Of a stretch of DNA of 38,098 bases, positions 7,101-16,700 are shown one piece after another. The DNA comes from a bacterium. GTDB taxonomy: Bacteria; Verrucomicrobiota; Verrucomicrobiia; Limisphaerales; J093. A program made the position numbers and the translations under genes. Below the pieces are notes generated by a model. The model searched no databases. It saw nothing but the letters and a program-made list of their open reading frames with translations, and was not told where the DNA came from. Location: contig JAKANS010000040.1 in NCBI GenBank assembly GCA_021823625.1, positions 1-38,098 on the forward strand, read 5' to 3'. Positions within the stretch are counted from its first letter, which is position 1, and every line of letters starts with the position of its first letter.

Positions 7101-9728
7101 ATGCCTGAACGGCTGCCCATTTACGAAATCGAAGACGCGCTCGTCGCCCACCTGCGAAACCAGCGCCGCCTGATCGTTTCCGCGCCCACCGGCTCGGGCA
7201 AATCCACGCAGGTGCCGCAAATGCTGCTCCAGCACGGCCTGTTGGGCGACGGCCAGGTGGTGATTCTCCAACCGCGGCGGCTCGCGACGCGCCTGCTCGC
7301 GGCCCGCGTGGCGTCCGAGTTGGGCGTATCGTTGGGCCGTGAAGTGGGTTACCAGATCCGCTTCGAAAACGTCACCAGCGAGGCCACGCGGATTCGCTTT
7401 GTGACCGAAGGCGTGCTCCTGCGCCAGATGCTGGCCGACCCGGAGCTTCGCGGCGTTTCGGCGCTGATTTTCGATGAGTTTCACGAACGCCATCTTTACG
7501 GCGACATCACGCTCGCGCGCGCGCTGGACTTGCAGGAAAGCGCCCGGCCCGGCCTGCGTCTGCTCGTCATGTCCGCCACGCTCGATGCCCGAATGCTGAC
7601 CGACTATCTCAAACCTTGCGAGACGCTCAGCGCCGCCGGTCGCGTGTTCCCGGTCGAAATCCAGTATGTGCGCACGCCCAGCTACACCGACCACCGCCCG
7701 GTTTGGGAACAGGCGGCCGACGCGTTCGCCGGCTACGTACAGGCTGGCGGCGAAGGCGACGTGCTGGTGTTCATGCCCGGCGGTTTCGAGATCAACCAGA
7801 CCCTCGAGGCCATCCGCCACTCCGACGGATCGAAAGGTTTCATCCTGCTGCCGCTTCACGGCGAACTGCCGCCCCGCGACCAGGACGCCGCGGTGGCGCG
7901 CTACGACCGCCGCAAAGTCGTGGTCTCGACCAACGTCGCGGAAACCTCGCTGACCATCGACGGCGTCCGGCTGGTGATCGACAGCGGGCTGGCGCGCATT
8001 CCGCGTTACGATCCTTACCGGGGCATCAACACGCTCCTGGTCGAAAAGATCAGCCAGGCCGCGGCCGAGCAACGCGCCGGCCGCGCGGGTCGCACGGCGC
8101 AGGGCGTTTGCGCGCGGCTCTGGACCGAACGCGAGCACTTCGAGCGGCCGGCGCAGGAACTGCCGGAAGTGAAACGGCTCGACCTGTCCGAGGTGGTGCT
8201 CACGTTGAAGGCGGCCGGCGTGGCGGATTTGCGAAAGTTCCGCTGGTTGGAGTCGCCGTCCGAACAAGCGCTGGCGCACGCCGAGGAATTGCTTTTGGAT
8301 TTGGGTGCGCTGAAGGCGAGCGCGCCAGTCCCGACTGCGTCAGAGGGCGGCGAAACGAACCAGCCGGCCCCGGCTTCGCGGGGTTCCATCGAAGGCCCGG
8401 TGGCGTCGCCCACGGTGATCACGCCGCTGGGCCGGCGCATGTTGGCGTTTCCGCTGCACCCGCGTTACGGGCGGATGCTGCTGGCAGCGCAGGATTACGG
8501 CTGTGTTTATCAAGCCTGTCTCGTGGCAGCGCTCACGCAAGGCCGCGATTTATTGCTTCGCAAAGTGGACAAGCACGTCCGCGAATTCCGCGAGGATCTG
8601 CTCGGCGACAAGGCACCGTCCGACCTGTTCATTTTGATGCGCGCCTGGAATTACGCCGCGAAGAACGACTATCGCCTCGACGCCTACCGCAGGCTCGGCG
8701 TCCACGCCGTGACCGCGCGGCAGGTCGCGCCGCTGCTCGACCAGTTTCGCCGTATTGCCCGCGACGAAGGTTTGAACGCGGAGCCGGGGCGGTTCAACGA
8801 CGAGGCGCTGCAGAAGTGCCTGCTCATCGCCTTCAGCGACCGCGTGGCGCGCCGGCTCGATTCCGGGACGTTGCGCTGCGAACTGGTCCACGGCCGGCGC
8901 GGGGTGCTCGCGCGCGAAAGCGTGGTTCAGCACAGCCCGCTCTTGGTGGCGACGGAGGTGCGCGAAGTCGGCCAGACCGGCGGCGACACCAACACGATCC
9001 TCAGCCTGGCCACCGCCATCGACCCCGCGTGGCTGGCGGAGTTGTTCCCGGACGATCTCGCCCGCGACACGCGTGTCTTTTACGATACTACCGCGCGACG
9101 CGTTTATGCGGAGGAGCAATTCCGCTTTCGCGGCCTGGCCTTGGACAAACGCGCGATCGAACCCCCGCCGTCCGACGCCGCGGCCCGGCTCCTCGCGGAA
9201 GAAGTCCTCGCTGGCCGGCTCGCGCTCAACGAGTGGGACCACGCCATCGAGCAATGGATTCTGCGCTTGAACCGGCTGAGCGCTTGGTGTCCCGAGTTCG
9301 AGCTGCCGCCCATCGGCGACGCCAATCGCCGGCACCTGGTGGAGCAGTTCTGCCACGGCGCGTTCACCTACAAAGACATCAAGGACAAACCGGTCCGGTC
9401 GCTCGTCCAAAGCTGGCTCAGCGCGGCGCAGCGCGACCTCCTGGACCAGCACGCGCCGGAGCGACTCGAACTCGCGAACGGCCGCCAGCCGAAGGTCACT
9501 TACGACGCCGCGAATCCGCCGCACATCGCCCTGCGGATTCAGGAACTTTTCGGCGTCACGCAGACGCCGAAGATCGCGCTGGGGCGCGTCCCGGTGCTGG
9601 TTCACATTCTGGCGCCAAGCATGAGACCCGTGCAGGTCACGCAGGACTTGGCGAATTTCTGGAAGGAACACTACCCGCGCATCAAGTCGGAGCTGCAGCG
9701 CAAATACCCGAAGCACAAGTGGCCGTGA
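7101..9728 (+). CDS. hrpB: ATP-dependent helicase HrpB (DEAH-box)
   Basis: The 875-residue product is a superfamily 2 helicase. Motif I GSGKST is near residues 31-36. Motif II reads DEFH, near 125, in place of the more usual DEAH or DECH. The SATLD motif III, the TNVAETSLTIDGV motif V and the QRAGRAGRT motif VI are all intact. The C-terminus carries the HrpB-specific signature (RPVQVTQDL, FWKEHYP, KYPKHKWP), which separates it from HrpA. An unusual Ala/Pro/Ser-rich insertion of about 30 residues lies near 404-437, between the winged-helix part and the PLGRRM segment. HrpB proteins are cytoplasmic RNA helicase-like ATPases; in most bacteria the exact role is unclear. The gene converges on the hicBA pair with 12 nt between stops. 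Confidence 0.93.
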   Translation: MPERLPIYEIEDALVAHLRNQRRLIVSAPTGSGKSTQVPQMLLQHGLLGDGQVVILQPRRLATRLLAARVASELGVSLGREVGYQIRFENVTSEATRIRFVTEGVLLRQMLADPELRGVSALIFDEFHERHLYGDITLARALDLQESARPGLRLLVMSATLDARMLTDYLKPCETLSAAGRVFPVEIQYVRTPSYTDHRPVWEQAADAFAGYVQAGGEGDVLVFMPGGFEINQTLEAIRHSDGSKGFILLPLHGELPPRDQDAAVARYDRRKVVVSTNVAETSLTIDGVRLVIDSGLARIPRYDPYRGINTLLVEKISQAAAEQRAGRAGRTAQGVCARLWTEREHFERPAQELPEVKRLDLSEVVLTLKAAGVADLRKFRWLESPSEQALAHAEELLLDLGALKASAPVPTASEGGETNQPAPASRGSIEGPVASPTVITPLGRRMLAFPLHPRYGRMLLAAQDYGCVYQACLVAALTQGRDLLLRKVDKHVREFREDLLGDKAPSDLFILMRAWNYAAKNDYRLDAYRRLGVHAVTARQVAPLLDQFRRIARDEGLNAEPGRFNDEALQKCLLIAFSDRVARRLDSGTLRCELVHGRRGVLARESVVQHSPLLVATEVREVGQTGGDTNTILSLATAIDPAWLAELFPDDLARDTRVFYDTTARRVYAEEQFRFRGLALDKRAIEPPPSDAAARLLAEEVLAGRLALNEWDHAIEQWILRLNRLSAWCPEFELPPIGDANRRHLVEQFCHGAFTYKDIKDKPVRSLVQSWLSAAQRDLLDQHAPERLELANGRQPKVTYDAANPPHIALRIQELFGVTQTPKIALGRVPVLVHILAPSMRPVQVTQDLANFWKEHYPRIKSELQRKYPKHKWP

Positions 9729-9740
9729 GCGGGCGCTGCC

Positions 9741-9929
9741 TCAACCGGGAGGGATCACTTCGAGGTCGCGACAAATTTTCCGCGCGGTGAAGTCGTTGAT
9801 CTCACGGTGACGGGGAATGCTCGACACCTTGCGGTTGGCGGGGTTCCACCAGATGCTGTGACGGCCGCTTTCGCGCAAAAACTGGCAACCCTGTCCGCGC
9901 AGGTGGCGCTCGAGATCGGCGCGCTTCAC
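9741..9929 (-). CDS. hicA: HicA-type toxin (mRNA interferase)
   Basis: The 62-residue product matches the HicA/YcfA double-stranded-RNA-binding fold: an N-terminal helix, then GCQFLRESGRHSIWW, with the conserved catalytic His at 24. It would cleave mRNA when free of its antitoxin. Its ATG overlaps the hicB stop as ATGA, giving antitoxin-then-toxin order and translational coupling. Length is normal for the family. The conserved residues appear intact, so the toxin is probably functional. Confidence 0.88.
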   Translation of the reverse strand: MKRADLERHLRGQGCQFLRESGRHSIWWNPANRKVSSIPRHREINDFTARKICRDLEVIPPG

Positions 9930-10135
9930 GCGGGTACGGCGATGCTTTCCCGGATGACGTCGGCCGGGGCGTCGCGACGCGCGAGTTCGCGGTTGGCATC
10001 GAGCACTAGCGCGAGCGCCTCCCGCAGGTTCTCGCGAGCCTCCGCCAAAGTGGCCCCTTGCGTGTTAACGCCGGGCAACTCCTCCACGTAGGCGGCCCAC
10101 CACTCCCCGGACTTTCTGAACACGGCCGTGAACAT
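9926..10135 (-). CDS. hicB: HicB-type antitoxin
   Basis: The 69-residue product is a short HicB_lk antitoxin of partial RNase H-like fold, with the typical WWAAYVEELPGVNTQG and TLAEARENLREAL segments (about 11-45). It neutralises HicA. It has no room for a separate DNA-binding domain, so autorepression would need a non-standard route. The frame is open to 10213, but the extra 26 residues do not resemble the family; ATG 10135 gives the canonical start (MFTAVF). No Shine-Dalgarno is obvious. Confidence 0.88.
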   Translation of the reverse strand: MFTAVFRKSGEWWAAYVEELPGVNTQGATLAEARENLREALALVLDANRELARRDAPADVIRESIAVPA

Positions 10136-10276
10136 GGTGGCAACGTATCGCGCACCGCCAGACCCGGCAAGGTCAGGCTCGGCCACGGAGGAACTCCCCA
10201 GCGCGCCGGTCATTGTGGTACTGGGTCGGGCACGCTCCTCTCGCCGCGCTGCCAGCAGTGGGCAGACCGCCAGTCA

Positions 10277-10948
10277 TTACGCCGGCGCGGTGGCCAGGGC
10301 AGCCGTCACGGGCAGGGTCCAGATCTCCAGCGGAATGGTCCTGGCGAGCCGAAAACCGGCGGCTTTCAACGTTGTTTCCAGGTCAATGGGGCGACAGTCC
10401 ACGATGTGCGGAAAGTGGCGGTGCATCCAAACGTAGGCCCGCTCCAGCGCACTGGATTGTTCACCCGGTGGAACCACCGCCATCGAAACGACTCCCAGCC
10501 GTCCACCGGCACACAGGACGCGACGCACTTCCGCCAAAACGAGAGGTATGTCCTCGTCGGGGAAGAGTTCCAGCGTGAAGCTGGTATAGACCGCATCGAA
10601 CCCCGCGTCCGCAAACGGCAGACTCCGCGCGTCCGCCACGCGCAAATCCACAGGTGCGGATAGTTGGGCAGTCTCAATTTTTTTGCGGGCGACCGCCAAC
10701 ATGCCGGTCGAAATGTCCACTCCGCAGACCTGACCGCCCGCGCCAACCTTGGCCGCCAGGTCAAGAATTTCGTTGCCGGTGCCGAAGCCGAGTTCCAGGA
10801 CGCGTTCGCCGGGCTGCAACGCCAGCGCCTCCAAACCCGCCAGCCGGGCCGACCGCTCGCTGGCGTCCGACAGGAGGTCGTACGCGACGCTGATCCGGTC
10901 GTAAAACGCGCGATTGGATTCGTGGCGGGCGGCCGTGGATTCGTTCAT
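10277..10948 (-). CDS. Class I SAM-dependent methyltransferase
   Basis: The 223-residue protein has the Rossmann-like methyltransferase fold. Motif I (VLELGFGTGNE) is at about 50-60, an acidic residue (Asp78, GVDIS) ends the second strand, VADARSLPF follows, and there is a motif IV/V region with LAEVRRVLCAGG. The pattern is closest to the UbiE/COQ5-like methyltransferase_11 group, which methylates small molecules or lipids; the substrate cannot be told. The frame extends to 10996, but the ATG at 10948 gives a better N-terminus and sits 7 nt after TAGAGT (10961-10956). The gene is separate from the HAD gene upstream by about 80 nt. Confidence 0.85.
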   Translation of the reverse strand: MNESTAARHESNRAFYDRISVAYDLLSDASERSARLAGLEALALQPGERVLELGFGTGNEILDLAAKVGAGGQVCGVDISTGMLAVARKKIETAQLSAPVDLRVADARSLPFADAGFDAVYTSFTLELFPDEDIPLVLAEVRRVLCAGGRLGVVSMAVVPPGEQSSALERAYVWMHRHFPHIVDCRPIDLETTLKAAGFRLARTIPLEIWTLPVTAALATAPA

Positions 10949-10955
10949 GGCGCCG

Positions 10956-10985
10956 ACTCTACGAAACGCGGCGGGGGGGAGCCAA
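10956..10985 (-). promoter_or_regulatory. Possible promoter of the methyltransferase gene
   Basis: On the minus strand TTGGCT (10985-10980) and TAGAGT (10961-10956) are spaced by 18 nt, with the ATG 7 nt beyond the -10 box. The -35 box is weak. Confidence 0.35.
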
Positions 10986-11029
10986 GTTTGCGGCACTGCC
11001 GCGCGACTTATCCCCGGCCCTGCCGGCCG

Positions 11030-11734
11030 TCACATCAACGGCTCGGAATGCCTCGGCCTGGCTGGGGGTGGCGGCGCCCCGGCGGGTGGTATGGGCAGGA
11101 GCAGCCGCTCGATTTCCTCGTACGTGTCCACCACCTGCGTCGCCTCCGCGAGTTGCTCGCGCGGCAGGGAGTTGGTGATGGCGATCACGTCCATGCCCGC
11201 GGCGCGGGCGGCGGTCACGCCGGCGGCCGAGTCTTCGATGACACAGCACTGCGCCGGCTCCACGCGCAGCAGTTTCGCCGCGTGCAGAAACACGTCGGGC
11301 GCGGGCTTGGTCCGCCCCACGTCCTGCGTGCTCACGACGACGGGGAAGAACCGCCGGAGTTGCTTCATCGCCAGCACCTCGTCGATGACCGGATGGTTCG
11401 AGCCGGAAGCGACGGCGAGTTGGTAACGCCGCGCCAGTCGGGCGAGCAGGTCCGGCAATCCCTCGAAGATCGGTTGCTCGCGCCGGAGGATTTCGATGAG
11501 GCGGTTCTGTTTCGCCGCCAACAGTTGCTCGATCGGCTGCGGCGGCCGGTGACGCGCCACGAAGTCCTGCCACAACACGCGGTCCGACCGGCCGATATAC
11601 GACGCAAAATGGATACCGTGGCGATCGCCGTAACCGAGCTCGTCGAAGACCTCCAGGAACGCCCGCTCGTGCCGCGGCTCGCTGTTCACGATCACACCAT
11701 CCATGTCGAATATGATGGCTGCGAATGGCTTCAT
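11030..11734 (-). CDS. HAD-superfamily hydrolase (beta-phosphoglucomutase-like)
   Basis: The 234-residue product is a HAD phosphatase or phosphomutase of subfamily IA. Motif I is FDMDGV with nucleophile Asp10 and acid/base Asp12. Motif II is the ASGS segment, Lys is in GRTKPAPDVF, and the acidic motif is IEDSAAGV. The alpha-helical cap lies between motifs I and II. It resembles beta-phosphoglucomutase and sugar-phosphate phosphatases; the substrate is unresolved. The C-terminus is Pro/Ala-rich. The frame extends upstream to 12040 but overlaps the VOC gene there, so ATG 11734 is taken. It lies 49 nt downstream of the VOC gene and probably shares its transcript. Confidence 0.87.
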   Translation of the reverse strand: MKPFAAIIFDMDGVIVNSEPRHERAFLEVFDELGYGDRHGIHFASYIGRSDRVLWQDFVARHRPPQPIEQLLAAKQNRLIEILRREQPIFEGLPDLLARLARRYQLAVASGSNHPVIDEVLAMKQLRRFFPVVVSTQDVGRTKPAPDVFLHAAKLLRVEPAQCCVIEDSAAGVTAARAAGMDVIAITNSLPREQLAEATQVVDTYEEIERLLLPIPPAGAPPPPARPRHSEPLM

Positions 11735-11783
11735 GGTCTTGCGATGGTAGGGAGCTAAACGGCGGACGCCGAACTGACCGGGC

Positions 11784-12179
11784 TCAAGCGAACCCGCCCG
11801 GCGACCGCTCGACCAGATGCAACAAATTGCCCTCGAGATCCGCGAAAAACAACACCCGGCCGCCGCCCCCGGCCAGCTTGATCGGTTCGGAGAACGCCAC
11901 ACCGCGCGCGCTAAGTTCCGCCTGCGCGGCTTCGATCGAGTCCACGCGCAGCGCGACGTGCCGCCAGCCGGCCAGGCGATTATTGACGGTCTCGGGCAGC
12001 GCGCGTTCGGCCGCGTAAATTTCCACCAGCGCACCGCCACCGGGCAGTTGGAGCAGGAAGGCCGGCGGCGTCTCGCCGTTGTCGAAAACCACGCGCGTGC
12101 CCAACGCGTGGCAATACCAGTCCTTGAGCGCCACCGGATCGCGCGCCGGCAAGCCGAGATGTTCCAGGCGAAAATTCAT
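11784..12179 (-). CDS. VOC-family (glyoxalase/bleomycin-resistance-like) protein
   Basis: The 131-residue protein has the paired beta-alpha-beta-beta-beta modules of the vicinal oxygen chelate fold. An N-terminal LEHLGLPARD supplies a metal-binding His, and a central GWRHVALRV and a C-terminal FFADLEGNLLHLVE supply a further His and Glu. It is probably a small metal-dependent lyase, isomerase or dioxygenase; the substrate is unknown. The ATG at 12179 lies 8 nt after the EVE-domain gene stop, so the two are almost certainly co-transcribed. Confidence 0.85.
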   Translation of the reverse strand: MNFRLEHLGLPARDPVALKDWYCHALGTRVVFDNGETPPAFLLQLPGGGALVEIYAAERALPETVNNRLAGWRHVALRVDSIEAAQAELSARGVAFSEPIKLAGGGGRVLFFADLEGNLLHLVERSPGGFA

Positions 12180-12187
12180 GACTTTGA

Positions 12188-12637
12188 TCAGCAAGATTTG
12201 ACGCGGCCCCGGAGTGTCTTCGCCGCCACGCCGCCCAGCTCGAGCAACCGCGCGAATTCCGCCTCGCCAACCGGCATCACCGAAAGCCGCGACTGGCGGA
12301 TCAACGCGAGATTCGCGAACGCCGGATCGGCCTTGATCGTCGCCAGGCTCACCGGCCGGGGCAAGGCTTGGACCGGTTCCAAATCCACCGCCGACCAGTC
12401 GCCTTCCGTGGCGGTCGGATCGGGAGACGCCGCCCTGACGACGCGCGCGAGGCCGACGATCTCCCGGCTCTCGCCGCTGTGGTAGTAGAGCACCGCGTCG
12501 CCCGGCTGCATGGCGCGCAGGTGCAGACGTGCCGCGAAACTCCGCACGCCGGTCCACGCCGTGCCGCGGTCGGCTGCGAACTGCGACCACGCGTACGTCT
12601 CCGGTTCCTGCTTCACCAACCAGCATCGTTGCGCCAT
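12188..12637 (-). CDS. EVE domain-containing protein
   Basis: The 149-residue product is a single EVE domain. The N-terminal WLVKQEPETYAW, the 'GVRSFAARLHLRAMQPGDAVLYYHS' region and the DLEPVQALPRPVSL segment fit the family. EVE domains are PUA-like and bind modified bases in RNA or DNA. The frame is open upstream to 12775, but the conserved start is ATG 12637 (MAQRCW). The gene heads an apparent EVE-VOC-HAD operon. Confidence 0.88.
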   Translation of the reverse strand: MAQRCWLVKQEPETYAWSQFAADRGTAWTGVRSFAARLHLRAMQPGDAVLYYHSGESREIVGLARVVRAASPDPTATEGDWSAVDLEPVQALPRPVSLATIKADPAFANLALIRQSRLSVMPVGEAEFARLLELGGVAAKTLRGRVKSC

Positions 12638-12644
12638 GCCCGAA

Positions 12645-12673
12645 CTTCTAGCCTGCGCGCCGCCCGCGCAAAA
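12645..12673 (-). promoter_or_regulatory. Possible promoter of the EVE-VOC-HAD operon
   Basis: On the minus strand TTTTGC (12673-12668) is 17 nt from TAGAAG (12650-12645), and the ATG follows by 7 nt. The -35 box is poor, but the geometry matches the other compact promoters. Confidence 0.35.
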
Positions 12674-12856
12674 GCAGAAAGCGCAAACGCGCCGCGCGTC
12701 TCGGTTTCTGGGCCGGTCGCAGGAATGCCAGACCAGCGCGGGCCGGCTCAACCTACGCCAACGATGCCGCTCCACTCAAGCGCACGGGCACTTCGACTTG
12801 CAGAAGCGTCAACTCCAATCGCATCGTAATGATTGGGGTCCCCACGACAACCGTTG

Positions 12857-13610
12857 ATGCTGGACTTGCCGCCCGGAGTTTTTCACCCCCTGGCTGGGAT
12901 TGTACACTCTGGCGTCACCCCTGCCACCGCGTCAGTCGCGCTGGCGGAGATGCAAATCCAACGGTTCTCCAGTTTCAAGGCCAAGGCCCGCGCCCGCCGC
13001 CTCCTGACCAAACATCATTATCTGGGCGATGTCCGCGCCGTCGGCGGACAACTCTTCTACGCCCTCACCGATGGCCGCAGCGACTGGCTCGGCGTGCTGG
13101 TCTTCCGCGCCGCCTCCCGCCGCCTGCGTGCCCGCGACCGCTGGATCGGCTGGACCGAAGAGCAACGCCGCCGCCTGCCGCTCCTTGTCAACAACTGCCG
13201 CTTCCTGCGGCTGCCGCACTAAACCTTTTCCAATCGGGGCTTCCCGTTCGCTGCGGCTGACGCTGGCGCGTCTGAGTGCCGACTGGCAGGCGCGTTATGG
13301 CCATTCCGTCGTGCGGGTCGAAACCTTCGTCGATCCCGAACAGTTATGCGGCACGGTTTATACCGCCAATGGCTGGCAGGAACTGGGCACGACCGAGGGC
13401 TTCGGCCGGGTGCGCCAGCCGCAGGCGATGCGGGTGAGGGGTATGTTTAGGCGGTTCGGCAACAGTTTGTTCCTGCACTGGCGCAGCCGGCAGAACAAAC
13501 CGCAGCACAAAACCACCACCGACTTGCTCAGCGCCCTGAACGCCGAACATCATCGCTATGCCATGATCTGCCTCCATGCCCGTCGGCCAAGCTTCCCAAC
13601 CGCTTCGTGA
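12857..13610 (+). pseudogene. DUF4338 (DruA-like) protein, interrupted by a frameshift
   Basis: The first part (to the TAA at 13220-13222) carries a DUF4338 pattern: TKHHYLGD, then GQLFYALTDGR, then RARDRWIGWTEEQRRR and NNCRFLRLP. The second part, in another frame (about 13223-13610), continues the same family without a gap: ASRSLRLTLARL, DWQARYGH, VETFVDPEQLCGTVYTANGW. Removing one T at about 13219 joins the halves as LPHKPFPIGASRS, so a single inserted base explains the break. DUF4338 occurs in DruA of Druantia defence and in IS-linked or transposase-fused proteins. The chain here is much shorter than DruA at its N-terminus, so an IS-associated origin is more likely. The start is uncertain (12833, 12857 or 12950). 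Confidence 0.75.
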
Positions 13611-13704
13611 ATTCGCCGCGGCCTCCCATTTGCCGAGCGCTTTTCAGCTTGCCAGCGTTTGCTTGATCATCTGTATTCGTTTAATCCCGCAACGAAATGG
13701 CTGA
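13576..13704 (+). other. Short ORF, possible transposase N-terminal remnant
   Basis: A 42-residue frame begins inside the end of the DUF4338 remnant with VGQASQPLREFAAA. This loosely resembles the start of ISAs1-type transposases, which often accompany DUF4338. It then loses similarity and stops at TGA 13702-13704, overlapping the start of the FG-GAP gene. It is too short to confirm. Confidence 0.25.
13649..13677 (+). promoter_or_regulatory. Possible promoter of the FG-GAP/UnbV gene
   Basis: TTGCCA (13649-13654) is 17 nt from TGTATT (13672-13677). An overlapping alternative is TTGCTT (13660-13665) with TAATCC (13683-13688), also 17 nt apart. Both place transcription start after 13659, which supports the ATG at 13704 over the upstream one. 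Confidence 0.35.
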
Positions 13705-16700
13705 TGAATATGTCCGCGCCGAACCCGAGCCAAGGCGCGTGTGCGCGCTCCGCCGCCGAATCGAACGGCGGTCCGCGCTGGGCGTTCGGGCGCAACGGGA
13801 GGTGGGCCTTCGCCCTGATTATCGTTGGCTGCGGTCTTGGCTGGGCACAGTCCCAGGAGACTCGGCCGCTGGCGGTGGCTCCAGAAGGCCGCCCGGGCTT
13901 CACGCTGCTGGCGCCGCAGCAAACGGGCATCTGCTTCACCAATAGCGTTCCCCAATCCCGGCACTTGACCAACCAGATCCTGCTGAACGGCTCGGGCGTC
14001 GCCTTAAGCGACGTGGACGGCGACGGCCAGTGTGATGTGTTCCTGGGCGCGCTCAGCGGCGCGGCGCTGTTTCGCAACCTGGGCGACTGGCACTTTACCA
14101 ACATTACGGCCGGTGCGTTCGCGGCGCCGCTGCCGCCGGACATCACCGGCTGCGCCTTTGCGGATTTCGATGGCGACGGCGCCCCTGACTTGGGGCTCAA
14201 CACTTTGGGCCGAGGCACGCACGTTCTGTTCAACAATGGGCACGGCCTCTTCGCGGCGCGTTTCGCGCCGCTGAATCTGGCGCGGGGCGGCACCTCGCTG
14301 GCGATCGCCGACGTGGACGGCGATGGTTTCCTGGATTTGTATGTTTGCAACTACCGCACCGACGCCCTGATGGACAAACCGAATGCCCGCGCCACGCTCC
14401 GTCGGATCCACGACCAGGTACTGGTCGAGACCGTGGACGGACGTCGTACCACCGAGCCGGATTTGACCAACCGCTACGTGGTCACCGCCTCCGGGGTCGT
14501 CGAAGAACAAGGCGAAGCGGACGTGTTGTTTCGCAACCTCTCCGGCACGAACTTCACCGCCGTGTGGTGGACCTCCGGCGCCTTTCTCGACGAAGATGGG
14601 CAGCCCCTCAAGGCGCCACTTTTCGAGTGGTGTCTGGCGGCGATGTTCCGCGATTTGAACGGCGACGGCCGGCCGGAGCTTTACGTGTGCAACGACTTTC
14701 AGTCGCCGGATCGCTTGTGGCTTAACGCATCCACGCCCGGCCACGTGCGTTTCCGCGCCGCGCGGCGGACCGCGATCCGCCATACCAGCCGCTTTTCGAT
14801 GGGCCTGGACTTCGCCGACGTGAACCGCGATGGCCCTGACGATCTGGTGGTGGTGGACATGGTCAGCCGGGATCCGGTGAAGCGGCTCACGCAGCTCGAA
14901 GACGTGCCTGCATATCTTGCGCTTCTCGCACGCGATCCGCTCGCCCGGCCGCAAGTGGACGCCACTGTTCTTCAGCTCAATCGTGGCGACGGTACGTTTG
15001 CGGAGGTTGCCGCGTTCGCTGGCATTCAAGCGTGCGATTGGGCCTGGACGCCCGTGTTTCTGGATGTGGACCTTGATGGCTGGGAGGATTTGCTTGTCGC
15101 CAACGGCGAGGAACGCGACGCCCGCGATGCCGACGTGGCCGGGGAACTGCGCCGCTTTCGGGCCAACGGTCATCACAGCGACGCGGAGTTCTTCCGCGAG
15201 CGTCGCAAATATCCACGATTCGCCTCACCGAAATACGCCTTCCGCAACCTGACCGGCGAGCGTGGCGAAGTGCGGTTCGTCGAGACCGGTGCTGTCTGGG
15301 GGTTCGACACGCGCGCGGTCGCCCAAGGCATGGCCGTGGCCGACCTGGACGGGGATGGCGATCTGGACCTGGTGCTCAATCAATTGAACGGACCGGCGCT
15401 GGTGTACTGCAACAACACCAGTGTGCCACGAATCACGGTCGGCTTGCGCGGCGCAGGCGGCAACACGCGTGGCATCGGGGCGAAGATCGGCGTTCGCGGG
15501 GGGCCAGTGCAGCAGAGCCAGGAGATGGTCGCTGGGGGGCGCTACCTGAGCGGTGACGATCCCCGGCGCACGTTTGCCGCCGGGAGCGCGTCGAATCTCA
15601 CCGTGGAGGTACGCTGGCCGGCCGGCCGGCTCAGCGTGGTCAGCAACGTGTCGCCCAACTCGTTCGTCGAAGTTGACGAGACCAAAGCGGTTCCCATGCG
15701 TCCCGCCCAACCGGTCGCGGCGGATGCCCAGTTCCAAGACATTTCGGACATGTTGGGCCAGGTGCACCGCGCGGTTACCTCGGACGAGTTGAGTCGGCAG
15801 GTTTTGCTGCCGCGCCGGCTCAGCACGCTCGGGCCGGGGATCGGCTGGCTCGCCCTCGACGGCGACGGCAACGACGCGCTCGTGGTGGCCGGCAATCCGG
15901 TGGGCGTTTTTCACTGGGACGGCGCGCGGTTTCAGAACCTCACGAATCTCTTCGCGAGCGGCGACATCACCATGGCGGTGGCGACGGGTCGCTCGCTCCT
16001 GCTTGCCCAGTCCAATTACGGTGGCGGGGGCACCAACATCGCGGCGGTGCGCCGGCCGGCCGGTTCGGCCGCCGTGCCCGGTACGGTCGAGGCCACCGGG
16101 CCGATCGCTCTGGCTGACGTGGACGGTGACGGCAACCTTGATTTGTTCGTGGGTGGCCGAGTTATTCCCGGCGAATGGCCGCAGCCTGCGACTTCCCGGT
16201 GGTTCCGGTCTGACGGCGGGTGTTTCAGGCTTGCGCAGACGTTTGATGAAGTTGGCATGGTCAGCGGTGCCGCTTTTGCGGACCTGGATGGCGACACCCA
16301 CCCGGAGCTCGCGCTCGCTTGCGAGTGGGGTCCCCTCAAACTGTTTCGCAACGAGGGCGGCAAACTCGTCGCGTGGGATCCGCCGGTCACCCTGGGTGGC
16401 GCCCGGTTCACGCTGTCCCAGCTCACCGGCTGGTGGACCGGGATCGCGGTGGGCGACTTCGATGGCGACGGTCGCGCGGACCTCCTGGCCGGTAATTGGG
16501 GTGAGAATTCATACTACGAACTGTACCGGGAATCCGCCGCGCGCGGCGCCGATGCCGTGCCGCTGGTGGTCTTTTATGGACCACTGTACGACGCGACCTC
16601 GTGTCAGATCGTCGAAGGGTATGGCTCGTGCGACGATGTCCGGCCCCAGCGCTCGCTGGGTTGGCTTGGGGCGGCACTGCCCTGGCTCCGCGCGCAGCAC

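Noticed and set aside
7616-9790. Plus-strand ORF of 724 codons within hrpB
   Set aside because: An alternate frame of hrpB, Arg/Pro/Gly-rich with no motifs; the hrpB frame has all helicase motifs.
12857-13610. Complete Druantia defence system
   Set aside because: Only a short DUF4338 remnant is present; there is no druB-E partner or large helicase nearby, and HrpB is not a Druantia component.
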